Assembly (NCBI GenBank): GCA_900696575.1
Contig: CAADHD010000025.1
Location: forward strand, 261,166 to 325,165
Direction: 5' to 3'
Origin: an uncultured Bacteroidota bacterium
GTDB lineage: Bacteria; Bacteroidota; Bacteroidia; AKYH767-A; OLB10
Length of the DNA stretch: 64,000 nt
Shown: in pieces, positions 45,524 to 54,277 of the stretch
How positions within the stretch are numbered: position 1 is the first letter of the stretch
Layout of the letters: each line of letters opens with the position of its first letter
Translations under genes and position numbers: made by a program
The notes under the pieces: generated by a model
What the model was told of the DNA's origin: nothing
Database searches by the model: none
The model's input: the letters and a program-made list of their open reading frames with translations, nothing else

Positions 45524-46239
45524 TGAAGATCAGAAACTTAGGAGCTATTATTAATGATAGCCTGCGGAAACAATTCATTCTGGCAAGTTTTGAACGGTAT
45601 GGACATAAAAATGAGTTGCTTGATTTAGGCTGTGGAATCAAGCCTTTCCGCCATGTATATTTTAAATACACTGCTTCATCCATCGGTATTGATGTTGCTA
45701 CTTCTCCGCATACACAAACGCAGGTAGATGTTATTTATGATGGAATCAATATCCCTTTTGAAAGCAGTCGTTTCGATTATGTTTTATGCACCGAAGTGAT
45801 GGAACATGTTGCTGAACCAACTGCCTTTTTAAAAGAAATAAACCGGGTAATGCGTCCTGGCGGAATTTTGATTATGACAACACCATTTCTTGTTCCTTTA
45901 CATGAAGAGCCATATGATTTCTACCGATATACCAAACATGGAATAAGTCATTTAATTTCTAATGCCGGTTTTAAACTTGAGCATATTGAGTCATTCAGCG
46001 GATATTGGGGAGTATTAATAGCTTTTCTTGTTCAGCCTCAATTAAAAATATGGAACAAACTAAGCAAGTTGTTGAGATTCAAATTGCTCTATTCGGCTTT
46101 TAATCCATTCATTTTTTTGGGTGTGGTTGCTCCTCAGTTTCTATATCTTTTTCTGATAACCCTTTCCGGAAAAACAAAGTCTGGCCCATTGACCAATTAT
46201 ACACCTCGTGGTTATGGTTATACCGCCCGTAAAATGTAA
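45523..46239 (+). CDS. Class I SAM-dependent methyltransferase
   Basis: 238 residues, GTG start at 45523 that shares one base with the upstream TAG. Motif I ELLDLGCGIKPF, the acidic loop IDVATSPH, motif post-I FDYVLCTEVMEHVAEP and RPGGILIMTTPF identify a Methyltransf_11-type Rossmann domain of the UbiE/COQ5 group. A hydrophobic C-terminal region (LLYSAFNPFIFLGVVAPQFLYLFLITL) could associate with the membrane. In this locus it probably O-methylates a sugar or a chain end; the substrate is not known. It lies 12 bases before a glycosyltransferase. Confidence 0.87.
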   Translation: MKIRNLGAIINDSLRKQFILASFERYGHKNELLDLGCGIKPFRHVYFKYTASSIGIDVATSPHTQTQVDVIYDGINIPFESSRFDYVLCTEVMEHVAEPTAFLKEINRVMRPGGILIMTTPFLVPLHEEPYDFYRYTKHGISHLISNAGFKLEHIESFSGYWGVLIAFLVQPQLKIWNKLSKLLRFKLLYSAFNPFIFLGVVAPQFLYLFLITLSGKTKSGPLTNYTPRGYGYTARKM

Positions 46240-46251
46240 ACAACAAGGTAA

Positions 46252-47361
46252 ATGAAAGTGCTTCACTTTATTTGGTCAGCAAACTTTGGCGGTATTGAAA
46301 AACTGGTTATTAATCTTGCCAGACAACAGCTTTTAAATCCACATTTGAATGTTTCTTTATTAATCGGCAACCGGAAAGGCAAATTTTTATCTGTGATTGA
46401 GAACTACCAATTACCTGTTGAGTTCGCTGATTTAAAAACAGGACTTGATTTTTCCCTGAGAAAATATAATAAAGTGCTGCAATTAATGAAAGCGTTTGAT
46501 ATTATTCATATTCATACTTTCAATCCTGTTATTGTACAGGCAGCCATACAGTCAGGAAAAAAAATAATCTTTACCGTTCATGGAAATTTTGGTTTTGGAA
46601 GGAAACGAAGCATAGGCAACTTTATCCTGCAAAGGTGGTGTGGCTACTTTATTCGACACTATGTTGATTATGTAACTTATAACTCTGAGTTCAGCCAACG
46701 TTATGCCGCAAAGTTTTACAGGCTACACAGTGAAATCAAAGAAGCACTGATTTACAATGCCATTCCGGAAAATGAAATGAAATCTGTCAAAGTGGAAAAT
46801 CATGAGTTTCCGAAGCAAGAAAATCAATTTGTAATTGGCACAGCTTCGCGTTTTGCCGGATTCAAACGAATTGACAGGCTTATTGAAGCCTTCCGTATTT
46901 TTTGCAGCAATAAGCCTGACACGCGATTACTTCTTGTAGGTGACGGTGTCAAAATGGAAGAATACAAACAACTGGTATCAAGAAGCGGAATCGAAAGGCA
47001 TGTAACCTTTACCGGCTATCGTGAAAATGTATATTCCTGGCTTAACAGTATGGATGTGTGTGTATTTCCATCAGAGAATGAGCCTTTCGGTATTGTGGCA
47101 CTGGAAGCGCTGAGGCTGGGTAAACCGGTTCTTGTTTTTGCTGATGGCGGAGGCCTGACAGAAATCATCCGTCCCCTAAATCAGAATAATATTGCCGGTA
47201 ATGTTGCCCAATTAGTTGAGCGTCTTTCCTTCTATTATCAAAACCGTACGGCACTTGAAGACGAAAAGTCTGCAAACAGCCAGTATGCCCAGCGCTTTAA
47301 TATTACAGATATGGAACAGGCTTATTTTAAAGTTTACAGTCATGTATTAAATAATAGCTGA
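46252..47361 (+). CDS. Glycosyltransferase family 4
   Basis: 369 residues, GT-B fold. The N-terminus reads HFIWSANFGGIEKLVINLARQ, the Rossmann loop of the acceptor domain; HIHTFNPVIV and FTVHGNFGF are further acceptor motifs; the donor-binding E-x7-E motif is ENEPFGIVALEALRLGKPV. It should extend the lipid-linked repeat unit from a nucleotide sugar. The next glycosyltransferase starts one base after its stop. Confidence 0.92.
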   Translation: MKVLHFIWSANFGGIEKLVINLARQQLLNPHLNVSLLIGNRKGKFLSVIENYQLPVEFADLKTGLDFSLRKYNKVLQLMKAFDIIHIHTFNPVIVQAAIQSGKKIIFTVHGNFGFGRKRSIGNFILQRWCGYFIRHYVDYVTYNSEFSQRYAAKFYRLHSEIKEALIYNAIPENEMKSVKVENHEFPKQENQFVIGTASRFAGFKRIDRLIEAFRIFCSNKPDTRLLLVGDGVKMEEYKQLVSRSGIERHVTFTGYRENVYSWLNSMDVCVFPSENEPFGIVALEALRLGKPVLVFADGGGLTEIIRPLNQNNIAGNVAQLVERLSFYYQNRTALEDEKSANSQYAQRFNITDMEQAYFKVYSHVLNNS

Positions 47362-47362
47362 T

Positions 47363-48511
47363 ATGACTGATAATTTAATTTTACTTGTAACCAATATTCC
47401 AAACCCATACCGTTTGGCTTTGTTTAATGAACTAAATGTCCGATTTAAGCAGATGAATTACCGGTTCATGGTGCTTTTTGGAGCCTTTACATACAGCAGA
47501 AGGAAATACAAGCTCAATACCGATTCATTTCAATTTTCACATACCGTTTTAAAATCCAACACCATCCATTTTGGAAATAATGAACATACATACATTTCCT
47601 ATGCAGGATTGTGCAGAAAAATAATCAGCCTGAAACCGGCAATCGTAATTACCAGTGGATTTAACCTTGCCACCGTGAAGGTAGCCATCCTAAGTTTATT
47701 CATGCCTTTTAAGATGATTATCTGGAGCGGAAGTATAATTAAGCCCGGAAGAAACGATTCGTTACTGCGTAAATTATTCAGAAAGCTGCTTATGAAATGC
47801 AGTACTGCTTTTGTTGTTTACGGCTCGAAAGCAAATAACTACTTACAAAGTCTTGGGGCTAATCAAAAACAAATATTTACTGCAATCAACACAGTAGATA
47901 CACAGTATTTCAGAGAAGAGTCAATTAAAAGAAAAGCCCTTATTAGAAAAAATCCGCCATATCATTTTTGTACCATCGGCTATTTATCGAAAAGAAAAAA
48001 TGGCATAACAATGCTTAAAGCCGTTAAGCGCCTCAGTGAACAAAATGACAATTTTGTACTGGATATTATTGGCGATGGAAATGATCTTGATAATTTGAAG
48101 GCTTTCGTTGAAGAAAATAATTTACAGAGCATGGTTGTTTTTCATGGGTACAAACAACAGCATGAACTGCCTGATTTTCTGGCTAATTCCATTGGATTTT
48201 TATTTCAGACTGATTTTGATATATGGGGATTAGTTCTTAACGAAGCAATGGCTTCGGGAGTTCCCTGTATCTCCTCAGTTAATGCAGCGGCTACACACGA
48301 TTTGATAATTCATAACAAAAACGGTTTTGCCGTTAACTTTGACGATACTGTTGCTACCGCAGCCTGTATGAATTATTTGTTACAACATACCGAAAAGGCA
48401 GAAAAAATGGGCTTAGAAGCGGCTGCCCATATTCAAGAAACGGCAACCATTGAAATAAGTGCTGAAGGATTTTTAAAAGCCGTTGCATTTTGCAGACGCC
48501 ATGAGATTTAA
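47363..48511 (+). CDS. Glycosyltransferase family 4-like
   Basis: 382 residues. The start LLVTNIPNPYRLALFNELN is characteristic of GT4 enzymes of exopolysaccharide loci. The C-terminal donor domain has TIGYLSKRKNGITMLKAV and DIWGLVLNEAMASGVPCISS, in which E-A-M follows the W-G-L-V-L-N motif at the usual E-x7-E location. The sugar is unidentified. The polymerase gene begins within its last codons (11-base overlap). Confidence 0.9.
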   Translation: MTDNLILLVTNIPNPYRLALFNELNVRFKQMNYRFMVLFGAFTYSRRKYKLNTDSFQFSHTVLKSNTIHFGNNEHTYISYAGLCRKIISLKPAIVITSGFNLATVKVAILSLFMPFKMIIWSGSIIKPGRNDSLLRKLFRKLLMKCSTAFVVYGSKANNYLQSLGANQKQIFTAINTVDTQYFREESIKRKALIRKNPPYHFCTIGYLSKRKNGITMLKAVKRLSEQNDNFVLDIIGDGNDLDNLKAFVEENNLQSMVVFHGYKQQHELPDFLANSIGFLFQTDFDIWGLVLNEAMASGVPCISSVNAAATHDLIIHNKNGFAVNFDDTVATAACMNYLLQHTEKAEKMGLEAAAHIQETATIEISAEGFLKAVAFCRRHEI

Positions 48512-49757
48512 AGATTGGAAGAACTGGTATAGGTCACTTCATTGGCCATTTAAAGTATTTATATGGTTAATACTGACCAGACCTTTGGTTGACGGTTTCT
48601 ATTTTCTTAAAGAGGTAAGCCCTTTAGCCTCCCCTCTTTATATTACAGGTGTTATAAGTTTCCTTTTATCACTGTTTTGTATTCTTAATTTCAAGAAACA
48701 TTTTTTCAACCCTATTGATATTGCTTACAAATTTTACATGACTGCGCTTGTCGTTGCGTTAATCATGCTGATTACCCGGTTTAACTTTGAAATGATAACA
48801 CTCGAAGTAACTTTTAAAACTTTAAATGCTGCTTTACTATTTTTCATAGCCCGCAGGCTTATCAGAAATCTGAAGGATGTAGATGGCGTTTTACAGACTT
48901 TTCTATACTCCTCCATCCTAGTGGCCGGCTTGATACTCGTAGAAATATGGATTAAACCTTTCAAAACCATAAGCTCCCGTGGTCTTGAAAGGCTTGAAGG
49001 GGCATTTGCTGACGTTCTTAATTATTCTATTTACTTAGTCATGACTGTACTTATTGCCTGTTTTTTCTACTTAAGAAAAAACATTGCATTTAGTAAAACA
49101 CGCAGACAATATCTACTGCTGATCATACTTGTATTTTCAGTTGTTGCTCTCACACGTATAAATCATGTTGCCACGTTGGCCATCTTTCTGGGCCTGCTTG
49201 CCTTGTTTATGTTGTTCATATTCCGAACAGGTGTCTTACAAGCAACTCTCTTTATTTCGGTAAGTTTCCTTGTACTTCAGTTCTTTGCAAGCGACATAAT
49301 TGAATCGAATGTATTGCCGCTTTTAAAAACCGACCTGGAAGTCTATTCAGGAGAAAGGGAAAGGTCACAGGCATTTCATGGCCGTGTTGGAAGATGGGAA
49401 CTGCTATGGGAAAAATTTTCATCAGAACCTCTTATTGGTCAAATTTTAGGTATGCCTTATAGCATGACGGCCTATTCAAGCCAGATTACAGGTGGTTCTC
49501 ACAACGACTTTCTCCGCATTCTCTTTCTCACCGGTTTTGTTGGACTGATTTTTTACCTATTCCTGCTTTTTCAGATTTTTCTGCAAATCAATAAGTTCAA
49601 CACCGCATATCAGTTTCTGTTGCTCGGTGCTTTAAGTATTATGCTGTTATACAGCATAAGCACATTGCCCACTATGTATATGCCTCTGATGAATATTATT
49701 TCTGTTATTTACGCTATGGCCTGCTTGCCTGAGCATGTGGCAAAATCCTCCTCATGA
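48501..49757 (+). CDS. O-antigen ligase/polymerase-like membrane protein (Wzy-like)
   Basis: 418 residues from the ATG at 48501; an ATG six codons earlier lies further inside the previous gene. About ten to twelve transmembrane helices and, before the last ones, a large extracytoplasmic loop with ITGGSHNDFLRILFLTGFVGL, the Wzy_C/WaaL motif with its conserved His. By location it most likely polymerises repeat units, as Wzy; WaaL-type ligase activity cannot be excluded. It overlaps both neighbours. Confidence 0.82.
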   Translation: MRFKDWKNWYRSLHWPFKVFIWLILTRPLVDGFYFLKEVSPLASPLYITGVISFLLSLFCILNFKKHFFNPIDIAYKFYMTALVVALIMLITRFNFEMITLEVTFKTLNAALLFFIARRLIRNLKDVDGVLQTFLYSSILVAGLILVEIWIKPFKTISSRGLERLEGAFADVLNYSIYLVMTVLIACFFYLRKNIAFSKTRRQYLLLIILVFSVVALTRINHVATLAIFLGLLALFMLFIFRTGVLQATLFISVSFLVLQFFASDIIESNVLPLLKTDLEVYSGERERSQAFHGRVGRWELLWEKFSSEPLIGQILGMPYSMTAYSSQITGGSHNDFLRILFLTGFVGLIFYLFLLFQIFLQINKFNTAYQFLLLGALSIMLLYSISTLPTMYMPLMNIISVIYAMACLPEHVAKSSS

Positions 49758-50869
49758 ATTCAACACAAACATTTTCTGTTCTGATTTTAGGTAAGCTTCC
49801 TCCACCTTATATGGGGCCGGCCATCGCTACCCGGATTATTCTTGATTCTTCGCTAAAGAATCATTTCAATCTGCTACACATCAATACACAGGCCAATACC
49901 GATCTTACAGGAATAGGACGTTGGAGTTTTTCAAAACTCTTTCGGAATTTTAAAATTTATTTTAATATTCTTTCTGTTTGCCTGAAAAAGCGTCCGGCAC
50001 TTGTTCTTATCCCTATCAGTCAATCCACATCAGGTTTTTTAAAAGACAGCATGTTTATTCTCATTTCGAGAATGACCGGCACAAAAGTGTTAATCCACTT
50101 GCGGGGAAGTAACTTTAAAACCTGGCTCGAAAAATCATCATTCCCCGTGCGCACATACGTTCGAAGTGTTCTATCTCTCACTTCAGGAGTAATTGTTCTC
50201 GGAAAAAAACTTCGTCATCTGTTTGAAGATTTCTATCCTGAAGAAAAAATTCACGTTGTTCCCAATGGCGGTAATTATTGTCTTCCAAAAAGGAGCCGTT
50301 CAGATGAAAACATTTTTGAAATTGTTTACCTCGCCAACCTTCAGCCATCCAAAGGCATTGAAGATGTAATACAGGCTACCAAGCTTTTAAAAGAAAGAAC
50401 TAGCAAGAAGTTCCATCTCACAGTGGTAGGTGCATGGAGAAACGAACAAACAAGGGAAACTATTTCTGAATGGATTAAAAATTATGATCTTCCTGTTACT
50501 ATTCTGACTCCTGAGATGGCCGGGAATAAATTTCAACATTTGGTAAATGCCGATGCATTTGTTTTTACACCACGCGAACCCGAAGGGCATCCCTGGGTAA
50601 TTGTTGAAGCTATGGCCTGCGGGCTGCCTGTTATTTCAACCGATCAGGGTGCTATCACCGAATCGGTCATTGACAGTCAAAATGGATTTATCGTTTCAAC
50701 CTCATCGCCCAATCAAATTTTTGACAAGCTTATACTTCTTATGAATGATCCGGAATTAAGAAACCGAATGGGAGAACAAAGCCGGAAACTTTATGAATCT
50801 CAGTTCACTGAAGACAGGATGGTTGAAAATCTTGTTGCTGTATTTAACAAAGTCATCACACCGAGCTAA
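49754..50869 (+). CDS. Glycosyltransferase family 4, last gene of the polysaccharide locus
   Basis: 371 residues with an ATGA overlap with the Wzy-like gene. The N-terminus has LGKLPPPYMGPAIATRI, and the donor domain starts FEIVYLANLQPSKGIEDVI and ends in EPEGHPWVIVEAMACGLPVIST, the E-x7-E motif. It should add one more sugar of the repeat unit. It converges with pheT, 10 bases apart, which ends the operon. Confidence 0.9.
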   Translation: MNSTQTFSVLILGKLPPPYMGPAIATRIILDSSLKNHFNLLHINTQANTDLTGIGRWSFSKLFRNFKIYFNILSVCLKKRPALVLIPISQSTSGFLKDSMFILISRMTGTKVLIHLRGSNFKTWLEKSSFPVRTYVRSVLSLTSGVIVLGKKLRHLFEDFYPEEKIHVVPNGGNYCLPKRSRSDENIFEIVYLANLQPSKGIEDVIQATKLLKERTSKKFHLTVVGAWRNEQTRETISEWIKNYDLPVTILTPEMAGNKFQHLVNADAFVFTPREPEGHPWVIVEAMACGLPVISTDQGAITESVIDSQNGFIVSTSSPNQIFDKLILLMNDPELRNRMGEQSRKLYESQFTEDRMVENLVAVFNKVITPS

Positions 50870-50879
50870 AATTCCGAAA

Positions 50880-53306
50880 TCACTTTCGCACTTCAGCCTG
50901 AACAACAGATACAAAAGCGGAAGTCAGCCTGTTCATGGCATTCTCTATTTGTTTATCGGTAAGTGTCTTTTCATCATCCTGCAAATAGAAGCTGATGGCC
51001 ATTGATACTTTTCCTTCCGGTATTTTATCTCCTTTGTAAATATCGAATACATTCATTTTACGCAACAGGCCCGGTAATGCAGAAAAAGCAGTTTGCTCTA
51101 ATTCCGAATAAGTTGTTGCCTGCCCAATCAACAAGGCAAGATCGCGCTTAACAACTGGATAGGAAGAAGGCTCAGCAATAATTCTTTTAGCGGATACACA
51201 ATCCAGACTTCCGTCAAGATCAATAACAGCACAAAGTACTTCAGTATCAATTTTGAAATTTTTCAATACTGAATTACTTACATAACCCATGGCTCCAATC
51301 TCATTATTATTTATTCTGCACAGAACAGCCATTTCAAAATGTGAATGCTGTGCGGGTGTAAAAATCAACTCATTCACATTGATTCCAGCCATGCCAAGCA
51401 TCTGAATGAAGATTGATTTTAATGTGAAAAAATTATTCTCTTCAGGCTTCATCTCAATCCACGATTCCATATTTCTGTTTCTGATCATGAATAGAGCCAA
51501 GCAGTTCTTTTCAACAAAATCTTTTCCGGAAGAATGATATACACGCCCGGTTTCAAACATACGCAGCAACTGGTTTTTGCGGTGGAGGTTATAGGAAAGG
51601 GTTTGGAGTCCGGACGTAATCATCTCAGAACGCATGGCAGAATGCTCGATGCTTAACGGGTTGAGAAGCTGTACCGGACTGCCATCATTAGTTGCCGGTA
51701 CCAAAGAGTTATTTAAGATTTCTGTAAATCCATTGGAAACAAGAAACGATTCCATTTTTCCACGGAAGGATTCATAATTGTCTGTTGCACTTGTTGGAAT
51801 CGGCAAATGTATTTTAACGGGAAGAGGAATGTTGTTGTATCCATAAATGCGCAAAATTTCCTCAGTAACATCAGCAAGGTTTCTAACTTCTGTCTTAAAG
51901 GTTGGTACTGTAATAAGCCAGTCATTCTTTGTACTTTTCTGAATAACAAATCCAAGTTCATGTAATATGGCCTGCATTACTGATTCATCAATTTGAAATC
52001 CCATAAGCCTGCATGCCTTTTCAGGGCTGAAGGGAATGACATGTTGCATGAATGGAGCGGGAACAACATCAATATGCTTGGAAATCTGGCCACCGCATAT
52101 TTCCTGAATTAACTGTGCAGCACGAAACAATGCCGGAAGTGTCATTTCAAAATCAGAACCTCTTTCAAAACGGAAAGAAGCATCTGTCTTGAGACCATGA
52201 AATTTTGACGTGTTACGAACAGAAGCAGGATGAAAACAAGCGCTTTCAATAAAAACGCGGGTGGTTGATTCACTGATACCGCTTTGAATACCCCCAAAAA
52301 CACCGGCAATGCAAAGTCCTCCTGACTCATCGCAAATCATCAACTCTTTACCGTTCAGTTTTCTTTCTACGTTATCAAGCGTGATAAAAGAAGTTCCGGC
52401 CGGAAGGTTTTTTACAATGATATGATTGCCTGAAATTTTACCGGCATCAAAAGCATGAAGCGGCTGACCCAGTTCGTGAAGAACAAAATTGGTAATGTCA
52501 ACCACATTATTAATAGGCTTCAATCCGGTTGAAATTAAACGATGCTTTAGCCATGAGGGAGATTCCTGAACCTTGATGCCTTCAATCAGAAGACCGGAAT
52601 AACGCAGGCATGCAGAAGAGTTCTGAATGGAAACTTTTACAGGACATTCAAAGTTTCCATTTTTACCTTTTTCAAAATCAGGAAATAAAAGTTTAGCTTC
52701 CGGATGAATCACTTTGGGATTACGGTGATTGATCACTGCAGCCAGATCGCGTGCCACACCAAAATGAGAAGCGGCATCTCCACGATTGGGTGTAAGGCCG
52801 ATTTCAAAAACGGTATCGCTGATAAGCTGATCTTTAAAATAATCTGAAGCAGGCATTCCGGGCAGAGATTCCGAACGCAACACCATAATTCCATCATGAT
52901 TATTGCCCAATCCAATTTCATCTTCTGCACATATCATTCCTTCGGAAACCTCTCCCCTGATTTTCGATTTTTTAATTTCGAATGCTTCACCGTTTACAGG
53001 ATAAAGTTTAGTACCCGGTAATGCCACAATAACTTTCTGCCCTGTGGCAACATTGGAAGCCCCGCAAACAATCTGTTGAATGGCATTTCCCGTATTTACT
53101 TTACAGATACTCAGTTTATCGGCATTAGGATGCTTTTGCTTATCCAGAACCTCACCCACTACCAACCCATTAAGCATTTCAGGAACCGATTCATAAGTTG
53201 TTACTGATTCTGTTTCCAGCCCGCAAAAGGTCAATAACTCTGCTACTACCTCCGCAGGCAACTCAACTGCACAATACTGTTTCAGCCAATTGAAAGAAAT
53301 CTTCAC
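50880..53306 (-). CDS. pheT: Phenylalanyl-tRNA synthetase beta subunit
   Basis: 808 residues, full length. It starts with GTG (KISFNWLKQYC is the normal N-terminus). Domains in order: tRNA-binding OB fold (about 40-150, VVGEVLDKQKHPNADKLSICKV), B3/4 editing domain (about 215-390), B5 DNA-binding-like domain (about 405-475), catalytic-like core (about 480-680) and the C-terminal anticodon-binding FDX-ACB domain (about 710-805, SYPVVKRDLALLIG). It works as an alpha2-beta2 enzyme with PheS, which is not in the window. No T-box is expected or seen. Confidence 0.96.
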   Translation of the reverse strand: MKISFNWLKQYCAVELPAEVVAELLTFCGLETESVTTYESVPEMLNGLVVGEVLDKQKHPNADKLSICKVNTGNAIQQIVCGASNVATGQKVIVALPGTKLYPVNGEAFEIKKSKIRGEVSEGMICAEDEIGLGNNHDGIMVLRSESLPGMPASDYFKDQLISDTVFEIGLTPNRGDAASHFGVARDLAAVINHRNPKVIHPEAKLLFPDFEKGKNGNFECPVKVSIQNSSACLRYSGLLIEGIKVQESPSWLKHRLISTGLKPINNVVDITNFVLHELGQPLHAFDAGKISGNHIIVKNLPAGTSFITLDNVERKLNGKELMICDESGGLCIAGVFGGIQSGISESTTRVFIESACFHPASVRNTSKFHGLKTDASFRFERGSDFEMTLPALFRAAQLIQEICGGQISKHIDVVPAPFMQHVIPFSPEKACRLMGFQIDESVMQAILHELGFVIQKSTKNDWLITVPTFKTEVRNLADVTEEILRIYGYNNIPLPVKIHLPIPTSATDNYESFRGKMESFLVSNGFTEILNNSLVPATNDGSPVQLLNPLSIEHSAMRSEMITSGLQTLSYNLHRKNQLLRMFETGRVYHSSGKDFVEKNCLALFMIRNRNMESWIEMKPEENNFFTLKSIFIQMLGMAGINVNELIFTPAQHSHFEMAVLCRINNNEIGAMGYVSNSVLKNFKIDTEVLCAVIDLDGSLDCVSAKRIIAEPSSYPVVKRDLALLIGQATTYSELEQTAFSALPGLLRKMNVFDIYKGDKIPEGKVSMAISFYLQDDEKTLTDKQIENAMNRLTSAFVSVVQAEVRK

Positions 53307-53346
53307 GGGTATAAAATAAACAAGAAGAATTCAGGAGGGGTTACGA

Positions 53347-53874
53347 TTACATCCATCCGGGAGTATTGGTAATAGCTCCGGATTTCTGTAAAACAAAAAA
53401 CAAAATTATCATGAGTAAAAAAGCTACAGCAAAAGTGATGGTTAAGGTTTTATAAAGGCTGGCATTTTTTCTCAATTTATGGTAGCGGTAAATGTTGAAC
53501 AGCGCTTTTTCAGCACGATAAAACGCACTCTCGCCTTTTACTATGTAATCAAACGCACCATACTTCATGGTGTCAACGGCAACCTCAATCTTATCCTGAC
53601 CTGATAACATCACCACTTCACAATTAGGATGTGTTTTTTTGATTTCTACCAGTACATCCAATCCATCCATGGCATCAGGTATAATGCTGTTAAGGTAATA
53701 GTCAAGATAAATGATTACCGGATTGTCTTTGGATGTGGAAAGATGTTTGAGACATTCTTCTCCTGTAGGAAAAGATTTAATAGGATAGTTGGACATTTTG
53801 CCAATGTGATCGGCAAGCAGTTCGCGCTGCATGTCATCATCTTCAACAATATAGATTGCGGGGCTGTTGCTCAT
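53347..53874 (-). CDS. Response regulator receiver with C-terminal membrane anchor
   Basis: 175 residues. Residues 5-125 are a receiver domain: acidic pocket E11-D12-D13, phospho-acceptor D58 in IIYLDYYLN, S91 in MLSGQDK and K113 in YIVKGE. There is no output domain. After a basic helix (YRYHKLRKN) comes one hydrophobic helix at about 143-162 and a short tail. That is a receiver tethered to the inner membrane, an uncommon arrangement. A perfect -7 box precedes it, so it may have its own promoter, 64 bases after the Hpt gene. Confidence 0.8.
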   Translation of the reverse strand: MSNSPAIYIVEDDDMQRELLADHIGKMSNYPIKSFPTGEECLKHLSTSKDNPVIIYLDYYLNSIIPDAMDGLDVLVEIKKTHPNCEVVMLSGQDKIEVAVDTMKYGAFDYIVKGESAFYRAEKALFNIYRYHKLRKNASLYKTLTITFAVAFLLMIILFFVLQKSGAITNTPGWM

Positions 53875-53878
53875 TATG

Positions 53879-53886
53879 CAAAGTTA
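53879..53886 (-). promoter_or_regulatory. -7 box (TAACTTTG) for the receiver-anchor gene
   Basis: On the minus strand a perfect TAnnTTTG ends 4 bases before the ATG at 53874. Almost no leader is left. No TTG at -33. Confidence 0.5.
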
Positions 53887-53938
53887 GAGGGTGCTAAAGT
53901 CGTAAAAAAAAGCATTTAAAATAAGTTAAGGCAGTTTA

Positions 53939-54277
53939 TCAACCGCCAATTTCTTTTTTCAATTCAGGATAAGCCTCATCAAGAATGGATTTAAGCTGCG
54001 AAATCAATTCATTGGTACCATGCTCTATGGAGGCTGCACCGTTATTCTCAATGGTACGAATAAGGTCTTCACCGCTTTTAATGCCCATATAGGTTATTTG
54101 CGGTTTCAGCGAATGTGCCGATGATTTCAATGCACTCCAGTTTTTCTCAATGTATGCTTTTTCAATGTTCTGCATCATAACCGGTGCGTGCTGCAGAAAC
54201 ATACCAATATATTTCTTCATTCGCTCGGGATCATTCTTTGTAAATCCTCTCAGAAAGGTGAGATCAATGATGTTCAT
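53939..54277 (-). CDS. Hpt domain phosphotransfer protein
   Basis: 112 residues that form one four-helix Hpt domain. The phosphorylated His is H55 in SSAHSLKPQ, with the conserved K58 three residues on and G65 (MGIKSG) in the usual place. It would shuttle phosphate between the receiver of the hybrid kinase and another receiver, most obviously the REC-TM protein encoded next to it. It overlaps the kinase gene by 14 bases and so is co-translated with it. Confidence 0.9.
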   Translation of the reverse strand: MNIIDLTFLRGFTKNDPERMKKYIGMFLQHAPVMMQNIEKAYIEKNWSALKSSAHSLKPQITYMGIKSGEDLIRTIENNGAASIEHGTNELISQLKSILDEAYPELKKEIGG

